From assembly GCF_018812025.1 (NCBI RefSeq), contig NC_063045.1, positions 61,548,839 to 61,612,838 of the forward strand: a stretch of 64,000 nt of DNA, given 5' to 3'. The stretch comes from Megalobrama amblycephala (Eukaryota > Chordata > Actinopteri > Cypriniformes > Xenocyprididae). The stretch's first letter is position 1; each line of letters opens with the position of its first letter. Below the pieces are notes generated by a model. That model made no database searches, was not told the DNA's origin, and saw only the letters and a program-made list of their open reading frames with translations. Positions 46,836 through 59,798 of the stretch are shown here, in pieces. The position numbers and the translations under genes are program-made.

Positions 46836-48764
46836 TGGATGGATGGATGGATGGATGGATGGATGGATTGATTGCTCGGTAGATGGATGGATGATTGATG
46901 GATTGCTGTATGGATGGATGGATGGATGGATGATTGCTCGGAAGATGGATGGATGGATTGCTCTGAAGATGGATGGATTGATGGATTGATTGCTCTGTGG
47001 ATGGATGATGGATGGATGGATTGCTCGGAAGATGGATGGATTGGTGGATTGATTGCTCGGTAGATGGATGGATGAAGGATGGATGGATTGCTCTGTGGAT
47101 GATGGATGGATGGATTGCTCTGTGGATGATGGATGGATGGATTGCTCTGTGGATGGATGGATGGATGGATGGATGGATTGCTCTGTGGATGGATGGATGG
47201 ATGGATGGATGGATTGCTCGGTGGATGGATGGATGGATTGCTCTGTGGATGGATGGATGGATGGATGGATTGCTCGGTGGATGGATAGATAGATGGATGG
47301 ATTTATTGCTCGATGGATGGATGGATTGCTCGGATGGATGGATGGATTGATTGCTCGGTGGATGGATGTATGGATGGATGAATGGATTGCTCTGTGGATG
47401 GATGGATAGATGGATGGATTTATTGCTCGGTGGATGGATGGATGGATTGATTGCTCGGTGGATGGATGGATGGATTGATTGCTCGGTGGATGGATGGATG
47501 GATGGATGGATTGATTGCTCGGTGGATGGATGGATGGATTGATTGCTCGGTGGATGGATGGATGGATTGATTGCTCGGTGGATGGATGGATGGATGGATG
47601 GATGGATTGCTCTGTGGATGGATGGATTGATTGCTCGATGGATGGATTGATTGCTCGATGGATGGATTGATTGCTCGGTAGATGGATGGATGGATGGATT
47701 GATTGCTCGGTGGATGGATGGATGGATGGATTGATTGCTCGGTGGATGAATGGATGGATTGCTCGGATGGATGGATTGATTGCTCGGATGGATGGATTGA
47801 TTGCTCGATGGATGGATGGATTGATTGCTCGGTGGATGGATGTATTGATGGATGAATGGATTGCTGTGTGGATTGATGGATGGATGGATGATTGCTCGGG
47901 ACATGGATGGATGGATTGCTTGGTGGATGGATGGATGGATGGATTGCTCAGATGGATGGATTGATTGCTCGGTGGATGGATGGATGGATTGATTGCTCGG
48001 TGGATGGATGTATGGATGGATGAATGGATTGCTGTGTGGATGGATGGATGGATGATTGCTCGGGACATGGATGGATGGATTGCTTGGTGGATGGATGGAT
48101 GGATAGATGGATTGCTCGGATGGATTGATTGCTCGGTAGATGGATGGATGGATGGATGGATAGATGGATGGATTGATTGCTCGGTGGATGGATGGATGGA
48201 TGGATTGATTGCTCGGTGGATGGATGTATGGATGGATGAATGGATTGCTGTGTGGATGGATGGATGGATGGATGGATGATTGCTCGGAAGATGGATGGAT
48301 GAAGGATGGATGGATTGATTGCTGTGTGGATGGATGGATGGATGGATGGATGGATGGATGGATGGATGATTGCTCGGGAGATGGATGGATGGATTGCTTG
48401 GTGGATGGATGGATGGATGGATGGTTGGATGGATGATTGCTTGGAAGATAGATGGATGGATTACTCAGTGGATGGATGGATTGTTTGCTGGATGGATGGA
48501 TGGATGGATGGATGGATTGCTCTGTGGATGGATAGATGGATGGATGATGAATGATTGCTCGGTGGATGGATGGATGAATGGATGGTTGGATGGATGATTG
48601 CTTGGAAGATAGATGGATGGATTACTCAGTGGATGGATGGATTGTTTGCTGGATGGATGGATGGATGGATGGATGGATGGATGGATTGATTGCTCGGTAG
48701 ATAGATGGATAGATGATGGATGATGGATGGATTGATTGCTCGATGGATGGATATTAGATGGATG
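46836..48764. repeat. 1.9-kb GGAT/ATTGCTCGGT compound tetranucleotide repeat
   Basis: Runs of GGATGGATGGAT are punctuated by ATTGATTGCTCGGT or ATTGCTCTGT. Longer blocks repeat, for example GATTGCTTGGAAGATAGATG at 48433 and 48597. The minus strand has no stop codons for 435 codons in one frame and 366 in another, reading His-Pro-Ser-Ile repeats; these are artefacts of the repeat. Confidence 0.95.
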
Positions 48765-50552
48765 TTGCTGAATCATCCTAAATATATTAATTTATACCAT
48801 CAAAATTATTTTTCATGAGTTGAATCAAGTAAAACGACTTTTTAAGGAAACAACAGCAGGTTCCAGTGAATCACTGATGCTGGAGTAACTCTGTCCAGAA
48901 GGAATCAGGCTCTTCTTCTCAAGACAAATGTTCCTACACTTCAGTGTGTTTGTACTTTTATTGTATAAAATAGTCCGTGTGACGTAAGAGATGTATTTCA
49001 GGAACACGATGTTGAAACACCTGGTTTGTCCCGAAACGCTCCTGGAATGTTTGACAGTGAGAGAAATCTCCCAGATCCATATAAGGCCTTTAAAGAGACG
49101 TTAAACCACCTTAACAAGCTCTCTGTGACTCCACGTCTGAAAAATGCAGCGTCCAGAAACTCATTCATTCAGCCGCTGAAAATGAAGCCCATCAGCATTT
49201 CAATCGGCCCGTGTGACTGTGTGAGGCCCTCCGGGGGGAAAAACACCGGCTTGCTTTGAGTCACTCCATGAGTGTGGTCCTAATGCGTTGACAGCAAGAT
49301 CTTGTAACATATCGGCACGTTTTCAAGTCTCGATAAAGATTAATGGAGGAAAAGCAGGCGTTCCACTAAAGTTAACTTTCAAATATTATCTTTCCACAGT
49401 TAAAGGAGGAATGCCTTCATAAGGCGAGAATCTCTGTTCTTCAAATGTTAAACTTTTGGCTTTTTATTGAGCCAAAATTCAGCATTAGTAGTACCAGAAA
49501 TAACTGGGTTTGTGGTTTGAGGCGATGCAAACCAGTCCAGCTCATTTGATACGTTTTATAAGTCATTTAACACAGTTGGCAGAAGGTTTGTGGTGATCGT
49601 ATCATTGCCGAACACACATGTAGATCCACGTTGAACCTGTTTTGGTGCACAAACAGTAAATGATGCATTTTTAATGTAGCTTGATGTAGTTATTGTTAAT
49701 CGAGGAATGGAAACTTCCCTTGGGCCTTGTTTTGACAACACGCTCGCAAATACACGGATGCATTCGACAGAGAGTGATGATCCATGGGTTTATCGTCAGA
49801 CATCTTTATGGGGAATTTCACCTTAATTTGATTTGCGTTTGTGACTAATTTGAGAGGCGCACATGGAAGCGTTTGGCTGCCGTCCATGTCCGAACTGAAA
49901 CGAATGTTGTGTCTTATTTTGTCTGGTTTAGCATAACTCACGTCCGGATAACAACATGTGGCGTTTTTCTTCATCAGTTATACTCTGAAGTGCTTCTCTG
50001 TAATTATTCACATCACCATACTTCACATGGCTGGTGTTTTAGCCACTGTTCTCTCATTTCTGCCTCCTCTTCGGTTTAAATTGAGACGCAACGAGTCTTG
50101 GTGGCTCAAATGAAGTTTTAGATTAAGGCCCTCTTCATGTAAATGTCACTGGTTACTGGGATTGCGAGCCTGTTTTGGGGATGTTATGTGATAAGTGTGT
50201 GTGTGTGTGACGTGGCCCGTGATACCCTCAGACGGCTATAAAAGGAGAACGGCCGCAGAACTTCGGTGTCGTATCTGAGCAACCGTTCATTAGCGTTTAC
50301 TGCCCGGCATTAAACCGGCGCTGATTCTGCGGCGCGTTCGACGACTGCCAAGTGGAAGAGGGCGAGTATCTCGTCCATTTGGCTTTCTAGAGATGCTTAT
50401 CTGCCAAACGCATGTCATGGGAAGTGTTCGGCTTCGGTTTATACCAAACAAAGGTTATTTGTCCCGTTTGTTTCATAATAAGGTCAGTGTGAAATGAAGG
50501 AATAGACCCTGTTTACTTTCTTTCTGGTGTTGCTGGCCTTACTGGGAATGTG

Positions 50553-50554
<2 letters not shown>
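48765..50554. other. pdlim5: Intronic, no gene seen
   Basis: No exon, RNA gene or bounded repeat supported. 50200-50360 is GC-richer with some CpGs (GGCCGCAGAACTTCG, GGCGCGTTCGACGAC), and ACGGCTATAAAAGGAG near 50232 resembles a TATA box. An alternative internal promoter of pdlim5 is conceivable but unproven. Confidence 0.4.
50225..50345 (+). promoter_or_regulatory. pdlim5: Possible internal TATA-type promoter
   Basis: GGCTATAAAAGGAG at about 50234-50247 is a near-consensus TATA box. About 28-35 bp downstream comes GC-richer sequence (CGCAGAACTTCGGTGTCG and beyond) in an otherwise AT-rich intron, on the same strand as pdlim5. An alternative start for a shorter pdlim5 transcript would fit, but no exon or donor was pinned down. 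Confidence 0.25.

Positions 50555-50645
<91 letters not shown>
50555..50645. repeat. (TA)n microsatellite
   Basis: About 45 uninterrupted TA units, the longest pure TA tract in the window. Confidence 0.95.
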
Positions 50646-50646
<1 letters not shown>

Positions 50647-50905
50647 TTCAATTATTATTTAAATGTATATATAGATTTGTTCCATTATTACATATATTTA
50701 ATATTATTTTTTATATTTATATAATGATATATTTTATATAATTTTAAATTGTGTATATATTTTATTTATAATTATTATTTTTAGTTTATGTATTATATAT
50801 TTATATAAATCCAAATAAATCCATCCATCCAAATCCAAATTTATATATTTATAATTGATATAATTATAAATTTTTATTTTCATTATTATTATAAAAAAGA
50901 AAAAA

Positions 50906-50911
<6 letters not shown>

Positions 50912-50976
<65 letters not shown>
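50912..50976. repeat. (TA)n microsatellite
   Basis: About 32 TA units, in AT-rich surroundings that continue to about 51050. Confidence 0.95.
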
Positions 50977-50981
<5 letters not shown>

Positions 50982-51050
50982 ATATATAAAATTTATTTTT
51001 TTTTATTTATATATTTATTTGTGTATTTTTTTATTTTATTATTTCCTCAT

Positions 51051-52342
51051 AGAATGTTTATAATGTATACATCACATTATGTAAGTAAAATAGCTTTCAA
51101 ACTGTGTTTTCTGTTGGCTTAAAGGTAGAAACGTAGACATGTAAAAGTTCTCCTGTCACACATGATCATAACTCGGCGTACAACATCTGTTAAAAAGCCT
51201 TGTTAATCTTTCATTTTGAAAATGCTGCTAGAAATATGATGGATAAAACATTTAAAGGCAAACGTAAAGAAAACTGTGAGATGTTCTGTTTGATTTGGGG
51301 TGGAGTTCTCCTCTGCGGTGGGATTTGATCCTTGTTGCCTTTAGCTTTATGAGGCTGAGGTTTAGTTTATGACGTTAATAAAAGTGATGACTGCTGGGAC
51401 TCATGCTAATGTTAAGCGGCTTTCATACACACACGTGTCTGTATCAGTTTAGCGTGTTCTCTGACCGGGTGAAGACCCCTCCGCTCTCGTCTTGTTCCTG
51501 TGTTCTCGGGTCTCCTTGGCCCATTAAATTCGATTCAGGCTTTGAGGCCCGGCTGTTGTCTTTGACCTAATGACTCGAAGAGCGCTGGATTAGTGTGTGT
51601 GACCCCGTCAGACTCCCAGAGGTGCGTCCTTAGAGTTGTGGGACGGAATTTAAAGTTGTGACCTGCTGCTGGAATAATGCAATGTGGCGTAGATCATTAT
51701 AGGGCCATTTTTTCCATTTCATTTTTTCTGGACTCAGATTTAATGTTTAAATGAAATGTTAGGAATCAAAAATCATGTGTAATTAATTGAAATCGTGAAC
51801 TTATACAAGTAAATTCCATTTTTATGACTGGATTTCTCAAAATTATAGGGCCCTAATTTCTGAACATGTCAAGATGAGAGACTTTTATTGGTCACATTAA
51901 GCCTTTTTGTCTTTTAAAGATAACAAGAAATCACAATTCACTTTCTTGAAGGAACATTTCACATAAACATACCTGTGCTCATGTTGCTCTAAACGCGTTT
52001 GACCCTAAAAAAATATCATGGAATCAGGCAAAACTTTTGACAGGATGAAGTGTTTCTTTCATCAATCCCGCATCACAAATGTTGTTTTAAAGCTGTTGGC
52101 CAAGAGCAGAGCAAGTCTTAATCTGACTCCGGAGGTGGGAAGGTGCTTTAGTTGAGTTAGTTGCTTAGCAGATGTGAAATGATGAATGACTGATATTCAT
52201 CATGCATGGTTGCATAATTCCTCACATGCACACCTGTGCATGAGTCCTTCTTGCTCAGACACATCGAGCAGCACAGACTCCATGCCAGCTCACTTTATAG
52301 TATGCAAGATTAACTGAAATTTATACAATTTAATCTATTAAA
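51051..52342. other. pdlim5: Intronic, no gene seen
   Basis: No exon or bounded repeat could be supported. Confidence 0.45.
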
Positions 52343-52344
52343 AC

Positions 52345-52440
52345 TAGTGCTGTCAAATCGATTAATCGCGATTAATCATATATATCTGGGATGAAACGCC
52401 CTTTTTCACAATGCATGCGATCCTTCTTGGAAAATTTTTC
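52345..52440. mobile_element. Fragment of a hAT-like MITE (TAGTGCTGTCAAATCGATTA end)
   Basis: TAGTGCTGTCAAATCGATTA followed by ATCGCGATTAATC is a terminus seen widely in fish genomes. Only one end is present. Confidence 0.55.
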
Positions 52441-52466
52441 AAAGATAAACTTTTAAACCTTTTTGT

Positions 52467-52917
52467 TAGAGATGCACCGATACTAATTTTTTCTACTGAT
52501 ATCCGATTATTTAGAGTGATATCTGCCGATAACGATACCAATAGTTTGGGGGTTCTGCCTTTTATACCTTTTTTTTTTTTTTAAATTAATGATAATTATA
52601 ATTAATCATTTTATTTTAAATTATTATGTTGAAAGAAATGCAAATAAAAACATTATTCTCCATTTCATCAACTTATTTCACAATAAAAAAACACATTACT
52701 CAAATTAATATTAACATGCATTCTGAAGATTAATAAGACTTAACTTTCTGAATATTATTAATTCATATAATTACTATTAATATTGAACATCAAACAAATC
52801 ACAAATTCAGTGCATTTTCCTGCCCTCTTTTGATTGGCCGAAAATATCCCTGACTATCGGCTGTTTTTAAACTATCGACCGATACTGATTATTGGCCGAT
52901 ATATCGGTGCATCTTTT
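52467..52917. mobile_element. 451-bp hAT-like MITE with 8-bp TSD
   Basis: The ends TAGAGATGCACCGATACT and ATATCGGTGCATCTTTT are inverted. The flanks CTTTTTGT (52459-52466) and CTTTTTAT (52918-52925) match at 7 of 8 positions. The interior is AT-rich with GATATCTGCCGATAACG and ATTGGCCGATATATCGG near the ends. Confidence 0.8.
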
Positions 52918-53082
52918 CTTTTTATCTGAGCTTTATTTTGTTAACCCGTTTCTCACTATGAAAAAGCATCTCATTAGAATATAATGATGGGGAAACACTT
53001 GTTTAGTTTGTGGAAATATAATATGAAATTCATATTTATACTTTTTGGTATTGGATGAAATATAACATGCATTTCTCTTGAC

Positions 53083-53788
53083 TGGGGTTGCACGATATAT
53101 CGGCCACCATATCGGTATCGGCCAATATCAATATTCATTTTTAATATTATCGTTATCGGCCAGATAATAAAATTTGGCCGATAAATAATGCATTATTTCC
53201 TTCAGCTGAGACATTTCAGAAATTATATTCTATATATAAATAAATATTACATTTCTAAGGCAGTTTTGCTTGTATTCTTGGTATTGAGGATGCATTTCAA
53301 CAAGCTTAGTGAAACAATAAATCCAAGATGGAAGAATAAACAATATATCGGCTACCATATCGGTATCGGCCGATATATGTTGATTTATTTATCGTTATCG
53401 GCCCGATTAAGAAAATTTGGCCAATATATATTAAAGCCGATAAATAATGGATGATTTCCTTCAGCTGAGACACTTCAGATGTTTGCCATGATGGTTTTGA
53501 ATTGCTTGAAATATGATTGAAATCACTTCAAAAAGGAAAATACACTTAAATACAACATGTGCAGCGCAAGTCTGTCATTTCGGCTACACAAAATTATAAT
53601 GAGAACATTATAATTGTGTGCTTGGGACATGGATTTTAATGGTGAGACTTTTGTTTTTGTAATCAGGCTCTCAAAAATTATAAACTTTGATTTAGATTTA
53701 TCGGTAAATATATCGGTTATCGGCTTTCAAATATAAAGAATTATCGGTTATCGGTATCGGCCTAAATTTTCATATCGGTGCATCCCTA
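53083..53788. mobile_element. 706-bp hAT-like MITE with perfect 8-bp TSD
   Basis: The ends TGGGGTTGCACGATATATCG and CATATCGGTGCATCCCTA are inverted. CTCTTGAC occurs exactly at 53075-53082 and 53789-53796. An internal duplication repeats CCATATCGGTATCGGCC and TCCTTCAGCTGAGACA at about 53108-53215 and 53355-53475. It is related in its ends to the element at 52467 but younger by its intact duplication. Confidence 0.85.
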
Positions 53789-53796
53789 CTCTTGAC

Positions 53797-54814
53797 TTTT
53801 GTTGACCATCTTGGATATTTTTTTTTTCTGTAGTTGCAGTGCATTCTGGGATACCTGTAAAGAATACATGTGAGGCTTTTAAGACTCTCTGAGAATCTCC
53901 ACAGAAGCTGTTTAGTTTTATTTTCGTTTGTGTAAATCATTGGAGTAAAGACTTTCCTTCCCCTGCTGTAGTTATCTAGTAAGGTATCGGGTTGTTTATT
54001 AGTCCAGACAAGAGCGAGGATGGTTTCTAAGATGGAGTCTAATAGCCCGTCAGGTCTAATCTGATCAGGTCGACAGCACTGCAGCGTCTCGGAGCTACAG
54101 ATTTAAAGCCCCTAATAAATTACAGCTGGACTCCCGTGTCTCCTGAAGCTAGTATTTCATCAGCGTCTGCTCGCGTGAACGTCTCGCCGCACTTCTGCAT
54201 CAAAGTATGGATCCGTCTTTCAATTAGGGCCAATAGGGTCAAAGGTCAGTGGAGCATCAGTCATTTGTTGATCTGCAGCTTCTGTGAATGGTTTGATTAT
54301 TAACAGCCAGATCTTTCAGCTGTATAATCATTATCTGTCCAGAACTGCTTTTAAGTCTGGAGATGTACGGCTTACGAGATTTATTACATTGACATCAAAG
54401 CGAGTGGTCTGCGGTAGGAAGTTATTGTTATAACCACTGTCATTGTGAACGAAAACTATTAAAATCTATTAAAAATAAAGCTTAAATCAGTTTAATCAGG
54501 GTAAAGTAACTCGACACAATTGAAGTCGAGCAAAAAAAACATTTCTGCTCGAATTTTTTTTATTTAATTTGTTGAAAGATTGATTATTTGTTAGAAATTA
54601 TTTGTTTGAAGACTACCACCTCTCTTTTTAATTAAACTCACAATAAATGTAGCTTAAAGAATTCAAACTTTGAAAAATTTTACTCGTTTGATTTGTGAGA
54701 AACAGACTGGATTTACATTTGCATTTTTTTTTTTTCCTGTGAATTTCTCTTCTGTAAATCACAGTTTAAACACTGTTTTAAAAGGTGATATATATGTAAA
54801 GCTTTACTTGCGCG
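53797..54814. other. pdlim5: Intronic, no gene seen
   Basis: Nothing beyond ordinary intron sequence could be supported. Confidence 0.45.
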
Positions 54815-54919
54815 TACACTCTAAAAAAAAAATGCTGGGTTAAAAAACCCAAGTTGGGTTAAAAATGGACAAACCCAGCTATTGGGTTGCTTTAACCAAG
54901 CTGTTGAGTTAAATGTTTG

Positions 54920-57900
54920 CCCAACGTTGTTTTAACCCAGCGAAGTGGATGTTTTAACCCAGTGAATTGGTTGTTTTAACCCAGCGGGTTGGGTTGTTTT
55001 AACCCAGCGAATTGGATGTTTTAACCCAGCGAATTGGTTGTTTTTAACCCAGCGTTTGGGTTGTTTTATCCCAGCGAATTGGGTTGTTTTAAGCCAGCGA
55101 ATTGGATGTTTTAACCCAGCGAATTGGGTTGTTTTAACCCAGCGGGTTGGGTTGTTTTAACCCAGCGAATTGGTTGTTTTTAACCCAGCGAATTGGGTTG
55201 TTTTAACCCAGCGAATTGGATGTTTTAACCCAGCGAATTGGTTGTTTTTAACCCAGCGTTTGGGTTGTTTTATCCCAGCGAATTGGGTTGTTTTAAGCCA
55301 GCGAATTGGGTTGTTTTAACCCAGCGAATTGGTTGTTTTTAACCCAGCGAATTGGATGTTTTAACCCAGTGAATTGGTTGTTTTTAACCCAGCGAATTGG
55401 GTTGTTTTTAACCCAGAGATTGGGTTGTTTTATCCCAGCGAATTGGGTTGTTTTAAGCCAGCGAATTGGATGTTTTAACCCAGCGAATTGGATGTTTTAA
55501 CCCAGCGAATTGGGTTGTTTTAACCCAGCGGGTTGGGTTGTTTTAACCCAGCGAATTGGTTTTTTTTAACCCAGCGAATTGGGTTGTTTTAACCCAGCGA
55601 ATTGGTTGTTTTTAACCCAGAGAATTGGGTTCTTTTTAACCCAGAGATTGGGTTGTTTTATCCCAGCGAATTGGGTTGTTTTAAGCCAGCGAATTGGGTT
55701 GTTTTAAGCCAGCGAATTGGATGTTTTAACCCAGCGAATTGGTTGTTTTTAACCCAGCGAATTGGGTTGTTTTTAACCCAGAGATTGGGTTGTTTTAACC
55801 CAGCGAATTGAATGTTTTAACCCAGCGGCTTGGGTTGTTTTATCCCAGCGGCTTGGGTTGTTTTAACCCAGCGAATTGGGTTGTTTTAACCCAGCGAATT
55901 GGGTTGTTTTTAACCCAGAGGTTGGGTTGTTTTAACCCAGCGAATTGGTGATTTTTAACCCAGCGAATTGGCTGTTTTTAACCCAGCTAATTGAATGTTT
56001 TAACCCAGTGAATTGGTTGTTTTTAACCCAGCGAATTGGGTTGTTTTATCGCAGCGAATTGGGTTGTTTTATCGCAGCGAATTGGGTTGTTTTAACCCAG
56101 CGAATTGAATGTTTTTAACCCAGCGAATTGGGTTGTTTTTAACCCAGAGATTGGGCTGTTTTAACCCAGCGAATTGGTTGTTTTTAACCCAGCGAATTGA
56201 ATGTTTTAACCCAACGAATTGGGTTGTTTTATCCCAGCGGCTTGGGTTGTTTTAACCCAGCGAATTGGTTGTTTTTAACCCAGAGAATTGGGTTCTTTTT
56301 AACCCAGAGATTGGGTTGTTTTATCCCAGCGAATTGGGTTGTTTTAAGCCAGCGAATTGGGTTGTTTTAAGCCAGCGAATTGGATGTTTTAACCCAGCGA
56401 ATTGGTTGTTTTTAACCCAGCGAATTGGGTTGTTTTAACCCAGCGAATTGGATGTTTTAACCCAGCGAATTGGTTGTTTTTAACCCAGCGTTTGGGTTGT
56501 TTTATCCCAGCGAATTGGGTTGTTTTAAGCCAGCGAATTGGGTTGTTTTAACCCAGCGAATTGGTTGTTTTTAACCCAGCGAATTGGATGTTTTAACCCA
56601 GTGAATTGGTTGTTTTTAACCCAGCGAATTGGGTTGTTTTTAACCCAGAGATTGGGTTGTTTTATCCCAGCGAATTGGGTTGTTTTAAGCCAGCGAATTG
56701 GATGTTTTAACCCAGCGAATTGGATGTTTTAACCCAGCGAATTGGGTTGTTTTAACCCAGCGGGTTGGGTTGTTTTAACCCAGCGAATTGGTTTTTTTTA
56801 ACCCAGCGAATTGGGTTGTTTTAACCCAGCGAATTGGTTGTTTTTAACCCAGAGAATTGGGTTCTTTTTAACCCAGAGATTGGGTTGTTTTATCCCAGCG
56901 AATTGGGTTGTTTTAAGCCAGCGAATTGGGTTGTTTTAAGCCAGCGAATTGGATGTTTTAACCCAGCGAATTGGTTGTTTTTAACCCAGCGAATTGGGTT
57001 GTTTTTAACCCAGAGATTGGGTTGTTTTAACCCAGCGAATTGAATGTTTTAACCCAGCGGCTTGGGTTGTTTTATCCCAGCGGCTTGGGTTGTTTTAACC
57101 CAGCGAATTGGGTTGTTTTAACCCAGCGAATTGGGTTGTTTTTAACCCAGAGGTTGGGTTGTTTTAACCCAGCGAATTGGTGATTTTTAACCCAGCGAAT
57201 TGGCTGTTTTTAACCCAGCTAATTGAATGTTTTAACCCAGTGAATTGGTTGTTTTTAACCCAGCGAATTGGGTTGTTTTATCGCAGCGAATTGGGTTGTT
57301 TTATCGCAGCGAATTGGGTTGTTTTAACCCAGCGAATTGAATGTTTTTAACCCAGCGAATTGGGTTGTTTTTAACCCAGAGATTGGGCTGTTTTAACCCA
57401 GCGAATTGGTTGTTTTTAACCCAGCGAATTGAATGTTTTAACCCAACGAATTGGGTTGTTTTATCCCAGCGGCTTGGGTTGTTTTAACCCAGCGAATTGG
57501 TTGTTTTTAACCCAGAGAATTGGGTTCTTTTTAACCCAGAGATTGGGTTGTTTTATCCCAGCGAATTGGGTTGTTTTAAGCCAGCGAATTGGGTTGTTTT
57601 AAGCCAGCGAATTGGATGTTTTAACCCAGCGAATTGGTTGTTTTTAACCCAGCGAATTGGGTTGTTTTTAACCCAGAGATTGGGTTGTTTTAACCCAGCG
57701 AATTGAATGTTTTAACCCAGCGGCTTGGGTTGTTTTATCCCAGCGGCTTGGGTTGTTTTAACCCAGCGAATTGGGTTGTTTTAACCCAGCGAATTGGGTT
57801 GTTTTTAACCCAGAGGTTGGGTTGTTTTAACCCAGCGAATTGGTGATTTTTAACCCAGCGAATTGGCTGTTTTTAACCCAGCTAATTGAATGTTTTAACC

Positions 57901-59798
57901 CAGTGAATTGGTTGTTTTTAACCCAGCGAATTGGGTTGTTTTATCGCAGCGAATTGGGTTGTTTTAACCCAGCGAATTGAATGTTTTTAACCCAGCGAAT
58001 TGGGTTGTTTTTAACCCAGAGATTGGGCTGTTTTAACCCAGCGAATTGGTTGTTTTTAACCCAGCGAATTGAATGTTTTAACCCAACGAATTGGGTTGTT
58101 TTATCCCAGCGGCTTGGGTTGTTTTAACCCAGCGAATTGGTTGTTTTTAACCCAGCGAATTGAATGTTTTAACCCAACGAATTGGGTTGTTTTATCCCAG
58201 CGGCTTGGGTTGTTTTAACCCAGCGAATTGGGTTGTTTTTAACCCAGAGAATTGGGTTCTTTTTAACCCAGAGATTGGGTTGTTTTATCCCAGCGAATTG
58301 GGTTGTTTTAAGCCAGCGAATTGGGTTGTTTTAAGCCAGCGAATTGGATGTTTTAACCCAGCGAATTGGTTGTTTTTAACCCAGCGAATTGGGTTGTTTT
58401 TAACCCAGAGATTGGGTTGTTTTAACCCAGCGAATTGAATGTTTTAACCCAGCGGCTTGGGTTGTTTTATCCCAGCGGCTTGGGTTGTTTTAACCCAGCG
58501 AATTGGGTTGTTTTAACCCAGCGAATTGGGTTGTTTTTAACCCAGAGGTTGGGTTGTTTTAACCCAGCGAATTGGTTATTTTTAACCCAGCGAATTGGCT
58601 GTTTTTAACCCAGCTAATTGAATGTTTTAACCCAGTGAATTGGTTGTTTTTAACCCAGCGAATTGGGTTGTTTTATCGCAGCGAATTGGGTTGTTTTAAC
58701 CCAGCGAATTGGTTGTTTTTAACCCAGCGAATTGGGTTGTTTTTAACCCAGAGATTGGGTTGTTTTAACCCAGCGAATTGGTTGTTTTTAACCCAGCGAA
58801 TTGAATGTTTTAACCCAACGAATTGGGTTGTTTTATCCCAGCGGCTTGGGTTGTTTTAACCCAGCGAATTGGTTGTTTTTAACCCAGCGAATTGAATGTT
58901 TTAACCCAACGAATTGGGTTGTTTTATCCCAGCGGCTTGGGTTGTTTTAACCCAGCGAATTGGGTTGTTTTAACCCAGCGAATTGGGTTGTTTTTAACCC
59001 AGAGGTTGGGTTGTTTTAACCCAGCGAATTGGTTATTTTTAACCCAGCGAATTGGCTGTTTTTAACCCAGCTAATTGAATGTTTTAACCCAGTGAATTGG
59101 TTGTTTTTAACCCAGCGAATTGGGTTGTTTTTAACCCAGCGAATTGGGTTGTTTTTAACCCAGCGAATTGGGTTGTTTTTAACCCAGCGAATTGGGTTGT
59201 TTTTAACCCAGAGATTGGGTTGTTTTAACCCAGAGATTGGGTTGTTTTAACCAGCGAATTGGGTTGTTTTTAACCCAGAGATTGGGTTGTTTTAACCCAG
59301 CGAATTGTTTGTTTTTAACCCAGCGAATTGAATGTTTTAACCCAGCGAATTGAATGTTTTAACCCAACGAATTGGGTTGTTTTATCCCAGCGGCTTGGGT
59401 TGTTTTAACCCAGCGAATTGGTTGTTTTTAACCCAGCGAATTGGGTTGTTTTTAACCCAGAGATTGGGTTGTTTTAACCCAGCGAATTGGGTTGTTTTTA
59501 ACCCAGAGATTGGGTTGTTTTTAACCCAGAGATTGGGTTGTTTTATCCCAGCGAATTGGGTTGTTTTTAACCCAGCGAATTGGGTTGTTTTTAACCCAGA
59601 GATTGGGTTGTTTTAACCCAGCGAATTGGGTTGTTTTTAACCCAGAAATTGGGTTGTTTTAACCCAGCGAATTGTTTGTTTTTAACCCAGCGAATTGAAT
59701 GTTTTAACCCAGCGAATTGAATGTTTTAACCCAACGAATTGGGTTGTTTTATCCCAGTGGCTTGGGTTGTTTTATCCCAGCGAATTGGGTTGTTTTTA
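54920..59798. repeat. ~23-bp minisatellite, about 200 units, with 663-bp higher-order period
   Basis: Units are variants of GTTGTTTTAACCCAGCGAATTGG, differing in TTTT versus TTTTT and in GCGAATTGG, GAGATTGGG, GCGGCTTGGG or ATCCCAGCG. The rare variant AGAATTGGGTTCTTTTTAAC lies at 55621, 56284, 56853, 57516 and 58248: spacings 663, 569, 663 and 732 bp. The block 55306-56530 is repeated with a 1232-bp shift. Each unit contains the half-palindrome GGGTT...AACCC found in the element's own ends. Open frames (NWLFLTQRIG-type repeats) are artefacts. Confidence 0.93.

Noticed and set aside
46761..48068. 435-codon minus-strand open frame reading His-Pro-Ser-Ile repeats
   Set aside because: It is explained by the GGAT tetranucleotide array, which lacks stop triplets in that orientation. 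Several overlapping frames are equally open.
55306..59616. Repeated frames reading NWLFLTQRIG-type peptides
   Set aside because: These are translations of the 23-bp minisatellite, with no start context and no splice signals.
54920..59798. Telomere-like or CRISPR-like array
   Set aside because: The GGGTT/AACCC content recalls telomeric repeats but the unit is not TTAGGG. Units are directly adjacent without unique spacers, so it is not a CRISPR array.
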